From Halogeometricum sp. S3BR5-2 (lineage in GTDB: Archaea; Halobacteriota; Halobacteria; Halobacteriales; Haloferacaceae): a stretch of 64,000 nucleotides of DNA. Of this stretch, positions 51,694 through 59,411 are shown piece by piece (position 1 is the stretch's first letter; the number at the start of each line of letters is the position of its first letter). Below the pieces are notes generated by a model. The model searched no databases and was not told where the DNA came from. It saw only the letters and a program-made list of their open reading frames with translations. The stretch lies in assembly GCF_031624635.1 (NCBI RefSeq), contig NZ_JAMQOQ010000004.1:62001-126000 (forward strand), given 5' to 3'. The position numbers were made by a program, and so were the translations under genes.

Positions 51694-52587
51694 ATGCCAG
51701 CGGACAAGACGACGAGCATGGCCGAGGCCGTCGGTCGCATCGAACCGGGCAGCACCGTCGCCGCCGGGTTGGCGTTGGAGCACGCCATCCCGTTCGCGGC
51801 CGGTCACGAACTCGCGAGGCAGGGCACGGACGACCTGACGCTCGTCGGCCCCATCAGCGACGTGCTGTTCGACCAACTCGTGGGCGCCGGGTTGGTCTCC
51901 CGCGTCCGGGCGGCGTGGACCGGAAACGTCAGCGCCGGGAGCGGCTACAACTTCCGGCGGGCCGTCGAGGCGGGCGACCTCTCGGTGGAGAACCACTCGA
52001 ACTTCTCCGTCGCCCTCTCGCTGCACGCGGCGGCGCTGGGCGTCCCCTACCTGCCGACCCGGTCGCTCCTCGGCAGCGACATCGCCGAGGAGCCGCAGTT
52101 CCGAATCGCGGAGGACCCCTTCGAGGGCGAACGCGTCGTACAGGTGCCCGCCATCGCCCCCGACTGGGCGTTCGTCCACGTCCAACGCGCCGCGCCGACC
52201 GGGGACGCGCACCTCTGGGGCAACACCGGCGTCACGTACGAGGCCGTCCGGGCCGCCGAGCACGTCCTCGTCACGGCCGAGGAGGTGGTCGACCTCGACG
52301 TCATCAAGAGCGACCCCAGTCGGACGAGAATCACCCGCGAACAGGTCGACGCCGTCGTCGAGGCGCCGTTCGGCGCGCACCCCTCGCCGGTCGCGGGGCG
52401 GTACAACCGCGACAACGAGTACTTCCTCGAGTACGCCGACGCGACCCGCGACGCCGACGGCTTCGGCGCGTGGGCCGACGAGTGGGTGTACGGCGTCGAC
52501 GGTCGAGAGGAGTACCGCGAGAAGGTGGAGCGCGACCTCTCCGTGCAGGAACCGACGACGGCCGCGGAGGTGACCTATGGCCAGTGA
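51694..52587 (+). CDS. CoA-transferase subunit A (family I, GctA/IpdA-like)
   Basis: The 297-residue subunit starts MPADKTTSMAEAVGRIEPGS and has TVAAGLALEHAIPFAAGHEL, NVSAGSGYNFRRAVEAGDLS and WAFVHVQRAAPTGDAHLWGN (about residues 168-187). VTYEAVRAAEHVLVTAEEVV follows. This is the family I CoA-transferase fold of glutaconate-CoA transferase and the IpdAB type. The B subunit follows with an 11-base overlap. IpdA-like proteins in actinobacteria open a ring of a CoA-bound cyclic intermediate rather than move CoA, so either a transferase or a hydrolytic ring-opening role is possible. ATTTATC about 30 bases before the start is the likely TATA element. Confidence 0.88.
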   Translation: MPADKTTSMAEAVGRIEPGSTVAAGLALEHAIPFAAGHELARQGTDDLTLVGPISDVLFDQLVGAGLVSRVRAAWTGNVSAGSGYNFRRAVEAGDLSVENHSNFSVALSLHAAALGVPYLPTRSLLGSDIAEEPQFRIAEDPFEGERVVQVPAIAPDWAFVHVQRAAPTGDAHLWGNTGVTYEAVRAAEHVLVTAEEVVDLDVIKSDPSRTRITREQVDAVVEAPFGAHPSPVAGRYNRDNEYFLEYADATRDADGFGAWADEWVYGVDGREEYREKVERDLSVQEPTTAAEVTYGQ

Positions 52588-53410
52588 GAACGGAGCGGGG
52601 GCGGACGGGGCGAACGGAACGAACGGGGCGGACGGCGCCGACGGCTACACCGCCCGCGAGATGATGGTGAGCGCGGCGGCCCGCGAGATAGAGGACGGCG
52701 ACGTGGCGTTCGTCGGGATGCGCCTCCCCCTCATCGCCTTCCAGGTGGCGGTCAGCACTCACGCGCCGAACGCGATGTCGGTGTTCGAGAGCGGCGTCGT
52801 CCGCGACGACCCCGCGGACGGCTTCCTCCACACGATGTGCGACCTGCCGAACCTCGACCGGGCCGTCTCGACGACGGGGATGCTCGACGTGATGGGGCGA
52901 CTCGCCCGCGGCGACATCGACGTGGGATTCCTCGGCGGCGCCGAGATAGACCGCTACGGCAACCTCAACACGACGCGGGTCCACGCCGGCGACAGGGAGA
53001 TTCGCCTACCGGGCAGCGGCGGCGCCTGCGACATCGCCTGCATGTCGGACCGAACGGTCATCCTCATGGCGCACGAACCGCGCCGGTTCGTCGAACGCGT
53101 CGAGTACGTCACCAGCCCCGGCCACGGCGAGGGCGGCGACTGGCGCGCGGAGGAGTCGGTGCCGGGCGGCGGTCCCTCGGCGCTCGTCACCTCGAAGGCG
53201 ACGTTCGGGTTCGACGACGGCGGCGAACTCTACTTGCGGACGGTCCACCCCGGCGAGGACGCCGACGCCGTCGCCGCGGACTTCCCGTGGGACCTGCGGA
53301 CGCGCGAGGACGTGACGGGCGACCCGGTCGGCGAGACGGCCGAACCCACCGACGAGGTGCTCTCGCTCGTCCGCGGGTTCGACCCCGACGGATTCTGGAC
53401 AGCCGACTGA
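52577..53410 (+). CDS. CoA-transferase subunit B (family I, GctB/IpdB-like)
   Basis: The 277-residue subunit has TAREMMVSAAAREIEDGDVA (about residues 27-46) and FVGMRLPLIAFQVAVSTHAP. The catalytic-Glu block reads NAMSVFESGVVRDDPADGFL (the ESG of GctB-like subunits, about 76). DVGFLGGAEIDRYGNLNTTR and LPGSGGACDIACMSDRTVIL follow, a standard B-subunit pattern. It overlaps the A subunit by 11 bases. A Gly/Ala/Asn-rich N-terminal tail (residues 3-24) is unusual but probably disordered. The stop codon lies within the left arm of a perfect inverted repeat (53409-53444), so readthrough into the CoA-ligase gene may be controlled. Confidence 0.88.
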   Translation: MASENGAGADGANGTNGADGADGYTAREMMVSAAAREIEDGDVAFVGMRLPLIAFQVAVSTHAPNAMSVFESGVVRDDPADGFLHTMCDLPNLDRAVSTTGMLDVMGRLARGDIDVGFLGGAEIDRYGNLNTTRVHAGDREIRLPGSGGACDIACMSDRTVILMAHEPRRFVERVEYVTSPGHGEGGDWRAEESVPGGGPSALVTSKATFGFDDGGELYLRTVHPGEDADAVAADFPWDLRTREDVTGDPVGETAEPTDEVLSLVRGFDPDGFWTAD

Positions 53411-53444
53411 TATAGTACGAAGAATCAGTAGGAACTACTATATC
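53409..53444 (+). promoter_or_regulatory. Perfect 9-bp inverted repeat between CoA-transferase and CoA-ligase genes
   Basis: GATATAGTA (53409-53417) and TACTATATC (53436-53444) are perfectly complementary with 18 bases between. The right arm lies at the TATA-box distance (26-34 bases) before the CoA-ligase ATG at 53470, while the left arm covers the upstream stop codon. It could be a paired operator across the promoter, or a stem-loop ending the upstream transcript. Confidence 0.55.
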
Positions 53445-53469
53445 CCCCGCTCACGCAATTCGGCATGAG

Positions 53470-55140
53470 ATGCAAGCACGTGTCCCAGCGGAGAAGCTTC
53501 CAGACTCGGGTACGGGGCCGGAACTGATTCACGCGGTCCCCGAAGCGCACTACCCGGAGACGGTGAACGTCGTCAGCGAACTGGTCGACAGGCACGTCGA
53601 GGACGGACGCGGGGGCGACCCGGCCATCCGGTTCACCGGGTACGACGACAACCCCGACATCAGCTTCGAGAAGGGCGCTATCTCGTACGCGGACCTGCAG
53701 TCGCGGGTGAACCGGTTCGGGAACGCGCTCTCCGACATCGGCGTCGAACCCGGCAGTCGCGTCCTCGTCCGCTTCCCGAACCGCCCGGAGGCCGTCGTCG
53801 CCTGTCTGGCCGCACAGAAGATAGGCGCCGTCGCGCTCCCGTCGATGAAACTCCTCCGAGCGGCCGAACTGAAGAAGATAATCAACGACGCCGGCGCGAC
53901 CCACTGCGTGGTGTACGACGACCTACTCGACGAGGTCGACAAGGCGATGCCCGAGTTGGAGACGCTCGAAGAGGTGGTCGTCGCCGACCGCGGCGCGGGC
54001 GTCGACCACGACCACCGCGACTACGACGAACTGCTGGAGGGCGGCGACGACGAACTCGACGCCTACGAGACCGACCGGGACGACCTCGCGCTGATGCTGT
54101 ACACGAGCGGAACCACGGGCGAACCGAAGGGGGCCATCCACACCCACCGGCAGGTGCTGGCGACCGCGGACACGTACGCTCGCTACTGTCTCGAACCCAG
54201 CCGCGAGGACGTGTTCGGCGGCAACCCGCCGCTCCCGTTCGCCTACGGCTACGGCGACCTCGTCACCTTCCCCCTCCGGTTCGGCGCGACGACGAGCCTC
54301 GTCGAGGACGCGAAACCGGCGGACCTCCTGCAGGCGGTCGAAGACCACGGCATCACGGTCCTCTGTACGGTACCGACGGCGTTCAATCAGATCCTGTCGG
54401 CGCACCCGAACGCGGCCGACGAGTACGACCTCTCGTCGCTCCGCGCTGGCATGAGCGCGGGCGAACCGCTGGCGCCGAGCACGTTCGACGCCTTCGAAGA
54501 GGAGTTCGGCGTCACCATCCTCGACGGCATCGGGACGACCGAGATGCTGCACATCTTCATCAGCCATCGGCACACCGACGACGTGGACCCCACGGCGACC
54601 GGATTCCCCGTCCCCGGCTACGAGTGCAAGGTCATCGACCCCGACACGGAGGAGGAGTTGCCGCGCGGCGAGGCGGGACTGCTGGCCGTGCGCGGACCGA
54701 CCGGTATCGCCTACTGGGGTCGACAGGACAAACAGGAGGAGGCCGTCGTCGACGGGTGGAGCCTCCCCGGCGACATCTACGTCCACCGGACGGACGGCCG
54801 CCTGGAGTACAAATCGCGGCACGACGACCTCATCGTCTCCTCGGGGTACAACATCCCCGGTCCGGAGGTGGAGAACGTCCTTCAGGAGTTAGAGGCCGTC
54901 TCCGAGGTGGCCGTCATCGGCGCGCCGCACGAGGAACGCGGGCAGATAGTCAAGGCGTTCGTCGTCCTCGAGGAGGGCCACGAACCGAACGACGAACTCG
55001 TCGAGCAGTTCCAGACCCACGTGAAGAACACGCTCGCACCGTACAAGTACCCGCGCGCCGTCCAGTTCGTCGAGAACCTCCCGCGCACGGAGACCGGGAA
55101 GATCCAGCGTATCAAACTCCGCGAACGAGAACAGAACTGA
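53470..55140 (+). CDS. Acyl/aryl-CoA ligase (AMP-forming), benzoate-CoA-ligase-like
   Basis: The 556-residue ligase has the P-loop-like LMLYTSGTTGEPKGAIHTH (about residues 213-231). DGIGTTEMLHIFISHRHTDD contains motif A5 in the form GTTEMLHIF, typical of benzoate- and 2-aminobenzoate-CoA ligases. The A8-like hinge is LEYKSRHDDLIVSSGYNIPG, and the catalytic Lys is in RTETGKIQRIKLRERE near the C-terminus. It forms acyl-AMP then the CoA thioester. Its neighbours (CoA-transferase, MaoC, UbiD, Paa) fit an aromatic or cyclic acid substrate. It is not a PaaK-type ligase by its motifs. MaoC follows after 133 bases. Confidence 0.9.
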   Translation: MQARVPAEKLPDSGTGPELIHAVPEAHYPETVNVVSELVDRHVEDGRGGDPAIRFTGYDDNPDISFEKGAISYADLQSRVNRFGNALSDIGVEPGSRVLVRFPNRPEAVVACLAAQKIGAVALPSMKLLRAAELKKIINDAGATHCVVYDDLLDEVDKAMPELETLEEVVVADRGAGVDHDHRDYDELLEGGDDELDAYETDRDDLALMLYTSGTTGEPKGAIHTHRQVLATADTYARYCLEPSREDVFGGNPPLPFAYGYGDLVTFPLRFGATTSLVEDAKPADLLQAVEDHGITVLCTVPTAFNQILSAHPNAADEYDLSSLRAGMSAGEPLAPSTFDAFEEEFGVTILDGIGTTEMLHIFISHRHTDDVDPTATGFPVPGYECKVIDPDTEEELPRGEAGLLAVRGPTGIAYWGRQDKQEEAVVDGWSLPGDIYVHRTDGRLEYKSRHDDLIVSSGYNIPGPEVENVLQELEAVSEVAVIGAPHEERGQIVKAFVVLEEGHEPNDELVEQFQTHVKNTLAPYKYPRAVQFVENLPRTETGKIQRIKLREREQN

Positions 55141-55273
55141 CCGACCGGAACGCCACTCGAACCGCCGACGCCGTCCGTATCCGTCGCTCCGCTCAATTCC
55201 TCCGCTACCGCCGTCGCCACCCCTACCGTTCGAGACGCGAGCGTTTATCCCTCGAACGTGAGACGTACCGCTC

Positions 55274-55735
55274 GTGACACGCTACTACGAGGACATCGAC
55301 GTCGACGAAACGCACGACCTCGGTTCGTACACCGCCGACCGGACGGAACTCCTGTCGTTCGCCGAGCGGTACGACCCCCAACCCATCCACGTCGACCCGG
55401 ACGCCGCGGCGGAGACGATGTACGGCGGACTCATCGCCAGCGGGTGGCACACCGCGAGTTCCTGCATGCGACTCCTCGTGGACGGCTTCCTCGCGGAGAC
55501 GGCGACGCTGGGGTCGTTCGGCCCCGACGAACTCCGGTGGCGGAACCCGGTGTACCCGGGCGACACTGTCGGCGTCGAGGCGCGCATCCTCGGGAAGACC
55601 GAATCGACCAGTCGGGACGACCGCGGCTACGTCGAATCGGAGGTCGAAGGGACGAACGGCGACGGCGACGAAGTCGTCTACTGGCGCGCGACGAACATCT
55701 TCCTGCGAGAACCGGACAGCGAGGCCCGTCAGTGA
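55274..55735 (+). CDS. MaoC-like hydratase
   Basis: The 153-residue hot-dog protein has the hydratase-2 motif FAERYDPQPIHVDPDAAAET (about residues 29-48), with catalytic Asp and His (Y-D-P-Q-P-I-H). GLIASGWHTASSCMRLLVDG and LRWRNPVYPGDTVGVEARIL follow, as in R-specific enoyl-CoA hydratases and MaoC proteins. The start is GTG (55274). It is the size of a single domain. In E. coli, PaaZ carries such a domain to open the oxepin-CoA ring, joined to an ALDH; a free-standing MaoC may do that here. A general acyl-CoA hydratase role is equally possible. Confidence 0.88.
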   Translation: MTRYYEDIDVDETHDLGSYTADRTELLSFAERYDPQPIHVDPDAAAETMYGGLIASGWHTASSCMRLLVDGFLAETATLGSFGPDELRWRNPVYPGDTVGVEARILGKTESTSRDDRGYVESEVEGTNGDGDEVVYWRATNIFLREPDSEARQ

Positions 55736-55894
55736 GTCGGTAGCCGCGGTTCGTTCAGGTATCCGGTGAATTACTTTCCGAACCGGTAGCTGTTCACCCG
55801 ATCCGTTCACAGAGGTGTAAACTCGAACGAGTCGGCGTTTCGCTGTCCGTTTTCCCAATTCTGTGCGAACATTTATGCGGTATGGGCAGAGACC

Positions 55895-55908
55895 GTCGTT
55901 CGAACGAC
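55895..55908 (+). promoter_or_regulatory. Perfect 14-bp palindrome just before the UbiD-operon start
   Basis: GTCGTTCGAACGAC is self-complementary and ends one base before the ATG at 55910. ATTTATGC about 35 bases upstream of the ATG is a plausible TATA element, which puts the dyad on the transcription start. A dimeric repressor bound here would block RNA polymerase. Confidence 0.5.
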
Positions 55909-55909
55909 C

Positions 55910-56410
55910 ATGGCACGCACGTACACCACCTCCGAAGAGTACCTCCCCGAGGACACGGAGGGGGAGGTCACCCTGCAGGTGACGGACACGGAGTCCCGCG
56001 AGATATTCCGGACCCGGGCGCGCGTCTCGCGCGACCCCGAGGACCTCACCGATGCGGTCCCGCTGACGGTCGTCAAGGGGCCGCACGAGAACAGACAGGA
56101 GCAGTGGTTCATCGACTTCATCGAGACGGACGTGGGGGAGGGCCACATCGACGAGGAACTCCTCCGGGAGTGTCTCCGCGAGGCGCGCGAGGGCTCGGAC
56201 CTGATGAACGCGCGGTCGGAGGAACTGCGGGCGATGCTCCAGTACCTCGTCCGCACCGGCGAGTACGACTCGCTCTCCGACGCGGTCCGGTCGCTGCTGT
56301 CGGCGCAGCTCTCTCGGGAGTACCCCGAACTGGTCGAGGAGTACGTCGACCTCCGGACCGCGCTGGAGCGGGAGTCCGTCGCGGCGGCGTTCCGCGGGGA
56401 GGAGCGGTGA
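55910..56410 (+). CDS. Protein of unknown function encoded first in the UbiD operon
   Basis: The 166-residue protein has a beta-rich N-terminal half (GEVTLQVTDTESREIFRTRA, VPLTVVKGPHENRQEQWFID) and a helical C-terminal half. The latter holds LLRECLREAREGSDLMNARS and YDSLSDAVRSLLSAQLSREY. The stretch SLSDAVRSLLS is reminiscent of ribbon-helix-helix or swapped-hairpin dimers, but the match is short. I do not recognise a family. The stop overlaps the UbiD start (GTGA at 56407-56410), so it is co-translated with UbiD and probably works with it, perhaps as a small subunit or assembly factor. Confidence 0.8.
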   Translation: MARTYTTSEEYLPEDTEGEVTLQVTDTESREIFRTRARVSRDPEDLTDAVPLTVVKGPHENRQEQWFIDFIETDVGEGHIDEELLRECLREAREGSDLMNARSEELRAMLQYLVRTGEYDSLSDAVRSLLSAQLSREYPELVEEYVDLRTALERESVAAAFRGEER

Positions 56411-57978
56411 GCGAATCCGACCGACGGGTCGTCTCCGAACCCAGCCTGCGGTCGTACCTCGACGCGCTCGACGACCGGGGGGAACTCGTCCGCGTCACGG
56501 AGGAGCTATCGTGGGACCTCGAAGCGAGCGCCGTCGCAATGCGCGCCGGCGACCGGGACGGCCCGATACCGCTGTTCGAGAACGTTCGGGGGAGCGACGT
56601 GCCCGGCGCGCGGTTGGTCGGCGACCCGTACCGCGGGTCGCAGCGCAGGCCGTGGGACCGCATCGCGACGGCGCTGGGCCTCCCGGCGGACGTGGACAGC
56701 GAGACGTACTACGACGCGATGCTGGAACGGTTGACGGACCCCGTCGACCCGGTGACCGTCGACGCGACGCCCGAGGCCGCACCGTGCAAAGAGGTGGTTC
56801 GGACGGGCGAGGAGGCGCGACTGCTGTCGCTGCCGTGGCCGTACATCCACTCGGGCGACGGCGGGCGCTACTCGAACCTCCACACGCTCGTCGTCCCGGA
56901 CCCCGACTCCGAGTGGGTCGACTGGTCGACCCACCGGATGATGATACACGACGACCGGCAGGGCAGCGTCCTGCTCCTGGCGGGCGAGCAGACGCCGAAC
57001 CTCTACTACTACAAGTACGAACGGCGCGACGAACCGATGCCCGCCGCCGTCGTCGTCGGCGCGGAACCGGCCGTCCAGTGCACGTCGGTGATGTGGATTC
57101 CGACCGGGAGCGACGAGGCGCGGTACGCGGGCGGCCTCCGCGGCGCCCCGGTCGAACTCGTCGAGTGCGAGACGAACGACCTGCGCGTCCCGGCCGACGC
57201 GGAACTCGTCGTCGAGGGGCATCTCCTCCCCGAGAAGCGACTCGACGAGGGACCGTTCGGCGACTACTTCGGCTACATGCACGGCCCCAGGCGGTCGATG
57301 CCCGCGTTCAGGGTCGACGCCGTCACGCACCGCGAGTCGCCCATCATTCCGTTCTGCGTCGAGGGGACGGGCGCGGGCTACACCGAGAACACGACGAGTT
57401 CGATGGAGGTCGGCTGCGTCGGCCCGGACGCGACGCTCGGCCTGCGCGCGGCGGGGTTCGACGTGGTCCGCTGCGTGCCGTGGCAGTTCACGCCGCGGAC
57501 GGCGTACGTGGTGGCGACGGCGACGAACGACCCCGGGACGCTCCACGAACTGGCGAACTTCATCTTCACGACGTGGGGGATGCTCCACATCGACTTCTTC
57601 ATCTTCGTCGACGCCTGCGTCGACCCCTTGGACACGCGGGAGGTGTTCGAGGCCATCGCCCTGCACGCCGACCCCGACGCCGACTTCCACCAGTTCGGGG
57701 TCGAGACGATGCCGAAGGTGCCCCTGAACATCTACCAGACGCCCGACGAGAAGGGCGACGCGCAGACCGGCACGTCGAAGGCGAAGACCGCGAAAGCGTA
57801 CATCGACGCGACCGGGTCCGCGGGAGCGCGGCCGTCTGTCGTCTCCGAGTCGAGCAGGGAGCGCGCGCGCGAACTGCTCGCCACGGCCGGCGTCGCGGAC
57901 GCCTCCCCACGGGAGAGGGACGACGCGGGCGGCGCGAGAGGCGCGGGCGACGTTCCGGGCGCGGGAGGCGAGCGCTGA
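56407..57978 (+). CDS. UbiD family (de)carboxylase, prFMN-dependent
   Basis: The 523-residue protein is a full UbiD. It has YSNLHTLVVPDPDSEWVDWS, then THRMMIHDDRQGS with Arg177 in the place of the catalytic Arg of fungal Fdc1. LPEKRLDEGPFGDYFGYMHG has the catalytic motif EGPFGD at residues 281-286. VEGTGAGYTENTTSSMEVGC and FFIFVDACVDPLDTREVFEA follow. UbiD enzymes need prenylated FMN made by UbiX, which is not in the window. Substrates are unsaturated or aromatic acids. The GTG at 56407 overlaps the upstream gene, and the stop overlaps the second UbiD-like gene (TGATG). A Gly/Ala/Arg-rich tail of about 30 residues ends the protein. Confidence 0.92.
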   Translation: MSESDRRVVSEPSLRSYLDALDDRGELVRVTEELSWDLEASAVAMRAGDRDGPIPLFENVRGSDVPGARLVGDPYRGSQRRPWDRIATALGLPADVDSETYYDAMLERLTDPVDPVTVDATPEAAPCKEVVRTGEEARLLSLPWPYIHSGDGGRYSNLHTLVVPDPDSEWVDWSTHRMMIHDDRQGSVLLLAGEQTPNLYYYKYERRDEPMPAAVVVGAEPAVQCTSVMWIPTGSDEARYAGGLRGAPVELVECETNDLRVPADAELVVEGHLLPEKRLDEGPFGDYFGYMHGPRRSMPAFRVDAVTHRESPIIPFCVEGTGAGYTENTTSSMEVGCVGPDATLGLRAAGFDVVRCVPWQFTPRTAYVVATATNDPGTLHELANFIFTTWGMLHIDFFIFVDACVDPLDTREVFEAIALHADPDADFHQFGVETMPKVPLNIYQTPDEKGDAQTGTSKAKTAKAYIDATGSAGARPSVVSESSRERARELLATAGVADASPRERDDAGGARGAGDVPGAGGER

Positions 57979-59411
57979 TGGAGTTCCGAGAGACCGTCGA
58001 GGCGCTGGCGGCCGCCGAGGACCTCCTGACGGTCGAGGACCCGGTTTCGGACCCCGACCTCGCGTTCGCCCTCGCCGCCGAGAGCGCGCGGTCGAACGGC
58101 CCCGCGATGCTGCTGACGGACGTCCCCGGCGTCGGGCGACTCGCCTGCGGGGTGCGGGGCGGCCCCGACCGGATGGTCCGGCGGCGACGACTGCCGTGGA
58201 GCCGAATCGCGCTGGGATTGGGGCTGCCGGCGGACGCGACGTACGAGACGATGCTCGAAGCGCTGTCGACCGCTCCCGCGGAGCGCCCGTCGCTGCGGCG
58301 CCGGGCCGCCGCCGCGAGCGGGCACGACCGGGACGCCTCGGCGCTCTGCCTGCCGACGGTGTCGTCGAGCGACCGGCCCCTTATCTCCGAGGGACTGCTC
58401 GCGGTCGAAGTCGACGGGCGGCAGTTCTGGGCGCCCGTCCGCGGCGACGTGCGCGGGCGGACGACGCTGCGCCTCCACGTCCCGGACACCGTCGCGAGCC
58501 GCGTGGAACCGGGGCCGGCCACGGTGGCGCTGGGCGTGCCGACGGCGGCGCTGATGGCCGCGCATCTCTCGTGCGCCCGGACGCACCCGTGGCGGGCGTG
58601 GACCGCCCCGGAGATAGCCGCGGCGCTGGACGACGTGCCCGTCGCACCGCACGCCGGCGGCCTCGTCCCGGCGAGCGCGGAAGTCGTTCTCGACGGCGAC
58701 GTCGCTCCGACCGGCGAACCGGCCGCCGGACCCCGCGCGGCGTGGGAGGGCGTCGCGGACGCCGCGGCGGTGACCGTCTCCGTCGACCGGGTGGCGACCC
58801 GGCCGGACCCGCTCGTCCCCCTCGCCCCGGTGGGCGAACCGCTCGGCGACGACATCCACCAGACGAGCCTCGTCGAGGGGGCGCGCCTCCAGTCCCGCGT
58901 GAACGGCTACTGGGGCGTCTCGCCGGTCAGTTGGATCGGGCTACCGGTCGAGGCGCAACTCGGCGTCTGCTTCGTCGCCAGCGAGATACTGTACGCCGGG
59001 TTCGAGTGGCAGTTGGCGAACACGCTGTTCTCGTTCGCCACGTCGTTCGACAAGGTGGTCGTCCTCGACGTCGACGCCGCGTTCGAGGACCTCGCGCGGG
59101 CGCTGGACGACATCTGGGTGAAGGCGCATCCCTCGCACGACTGGGTGTTCAGCGAGGCGGCCGCGCCCGCCGCGGCCGCGCCGGCGTACCGGCGGGACGG
59201 GCAGACGGGGTCGAGGCTGTTCGTCAACGCCGCGTGGGACCCCCGCTGGGACGAGGAGTTCATCGCGCCGGAGGTGAACTTCGAGCTGATGTACCCCCCG
59301 GAGGTACGGCGGACGGTCGAAGAGCGGTGGGCGGAGTTGGGGTTCGACGGCGACGAGGATGCGAGCGACACGGACGACGCGGTGGCAGGAGGCGACGACG
59401 GCAATGAGTGA
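57978..59411 (+). CDS. UbiD-fold paralogue lacking the catalytic motif
   Basis: The 477-residue protein keeps the UbiD layout. There is an N-terminal region (MEFRETVEALAAAEDLLTVE), a Trp/Arg segment LPWSRIALGLGLPADATYET parallel to the WDRIATALGLPADVDSETYY of its neighbour, and a C-terminal half with FDKVVVLDVDAAFEDLARAL. The EGPFGD motif is replaced: near residue 250 it reads EPAAGPRAAWEGVADA, without the Glu-Gly-Pro-Phe-Gly-acid series. The segment holding the catalytic Arg is also absent. A second, non-catalytic UbiD subunit is the best explanation, as in multi-subunit aryl carboxylases. It overlaps both neighbours (1 base with UbiD, 8 bases with MBL). Confidence 0.85.
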   Translation: MEFRETVEALAAAEDLLTVEDPVSDPDLAFALAAESARSNGPAMLLTDVPGVGRLACGVRGGPDRMVRRRRLPWSRIALGLGLPADATYETMLEALSTAPAERPSLRRRAAAASGHDRDASALCLPTVSSSDRPLISEGLLAVEVDGRQFWAPVRGDVRGRTTLRLHVPDTVASRVEPGPATVALGVPTAALMAAHLSCARTHPWRAWTAPEIAAALDDVPVAPHAGGLVPASAEVVLDGDVAPTGEPAAGPRAAWEGVADAAAVTVSVDRVATRPDPLVPLAPVGEPLGDDIHQTSLVEGARLQSRVNGYWGVSPVSWIGLPVEAQLGVCFVASEILYAGFEWQLANTLFSFATSFDKVVVLDVDAAFEDLARALDDIWVKAHPSHDWVFSEAAAPAAAAPAYRRDGQTGSRLFVNAAWDPRWDEEFIAPEVNFELMYPPEVRRTVEERWAELGFDGDEDASDTDDAVAGGDDGNE

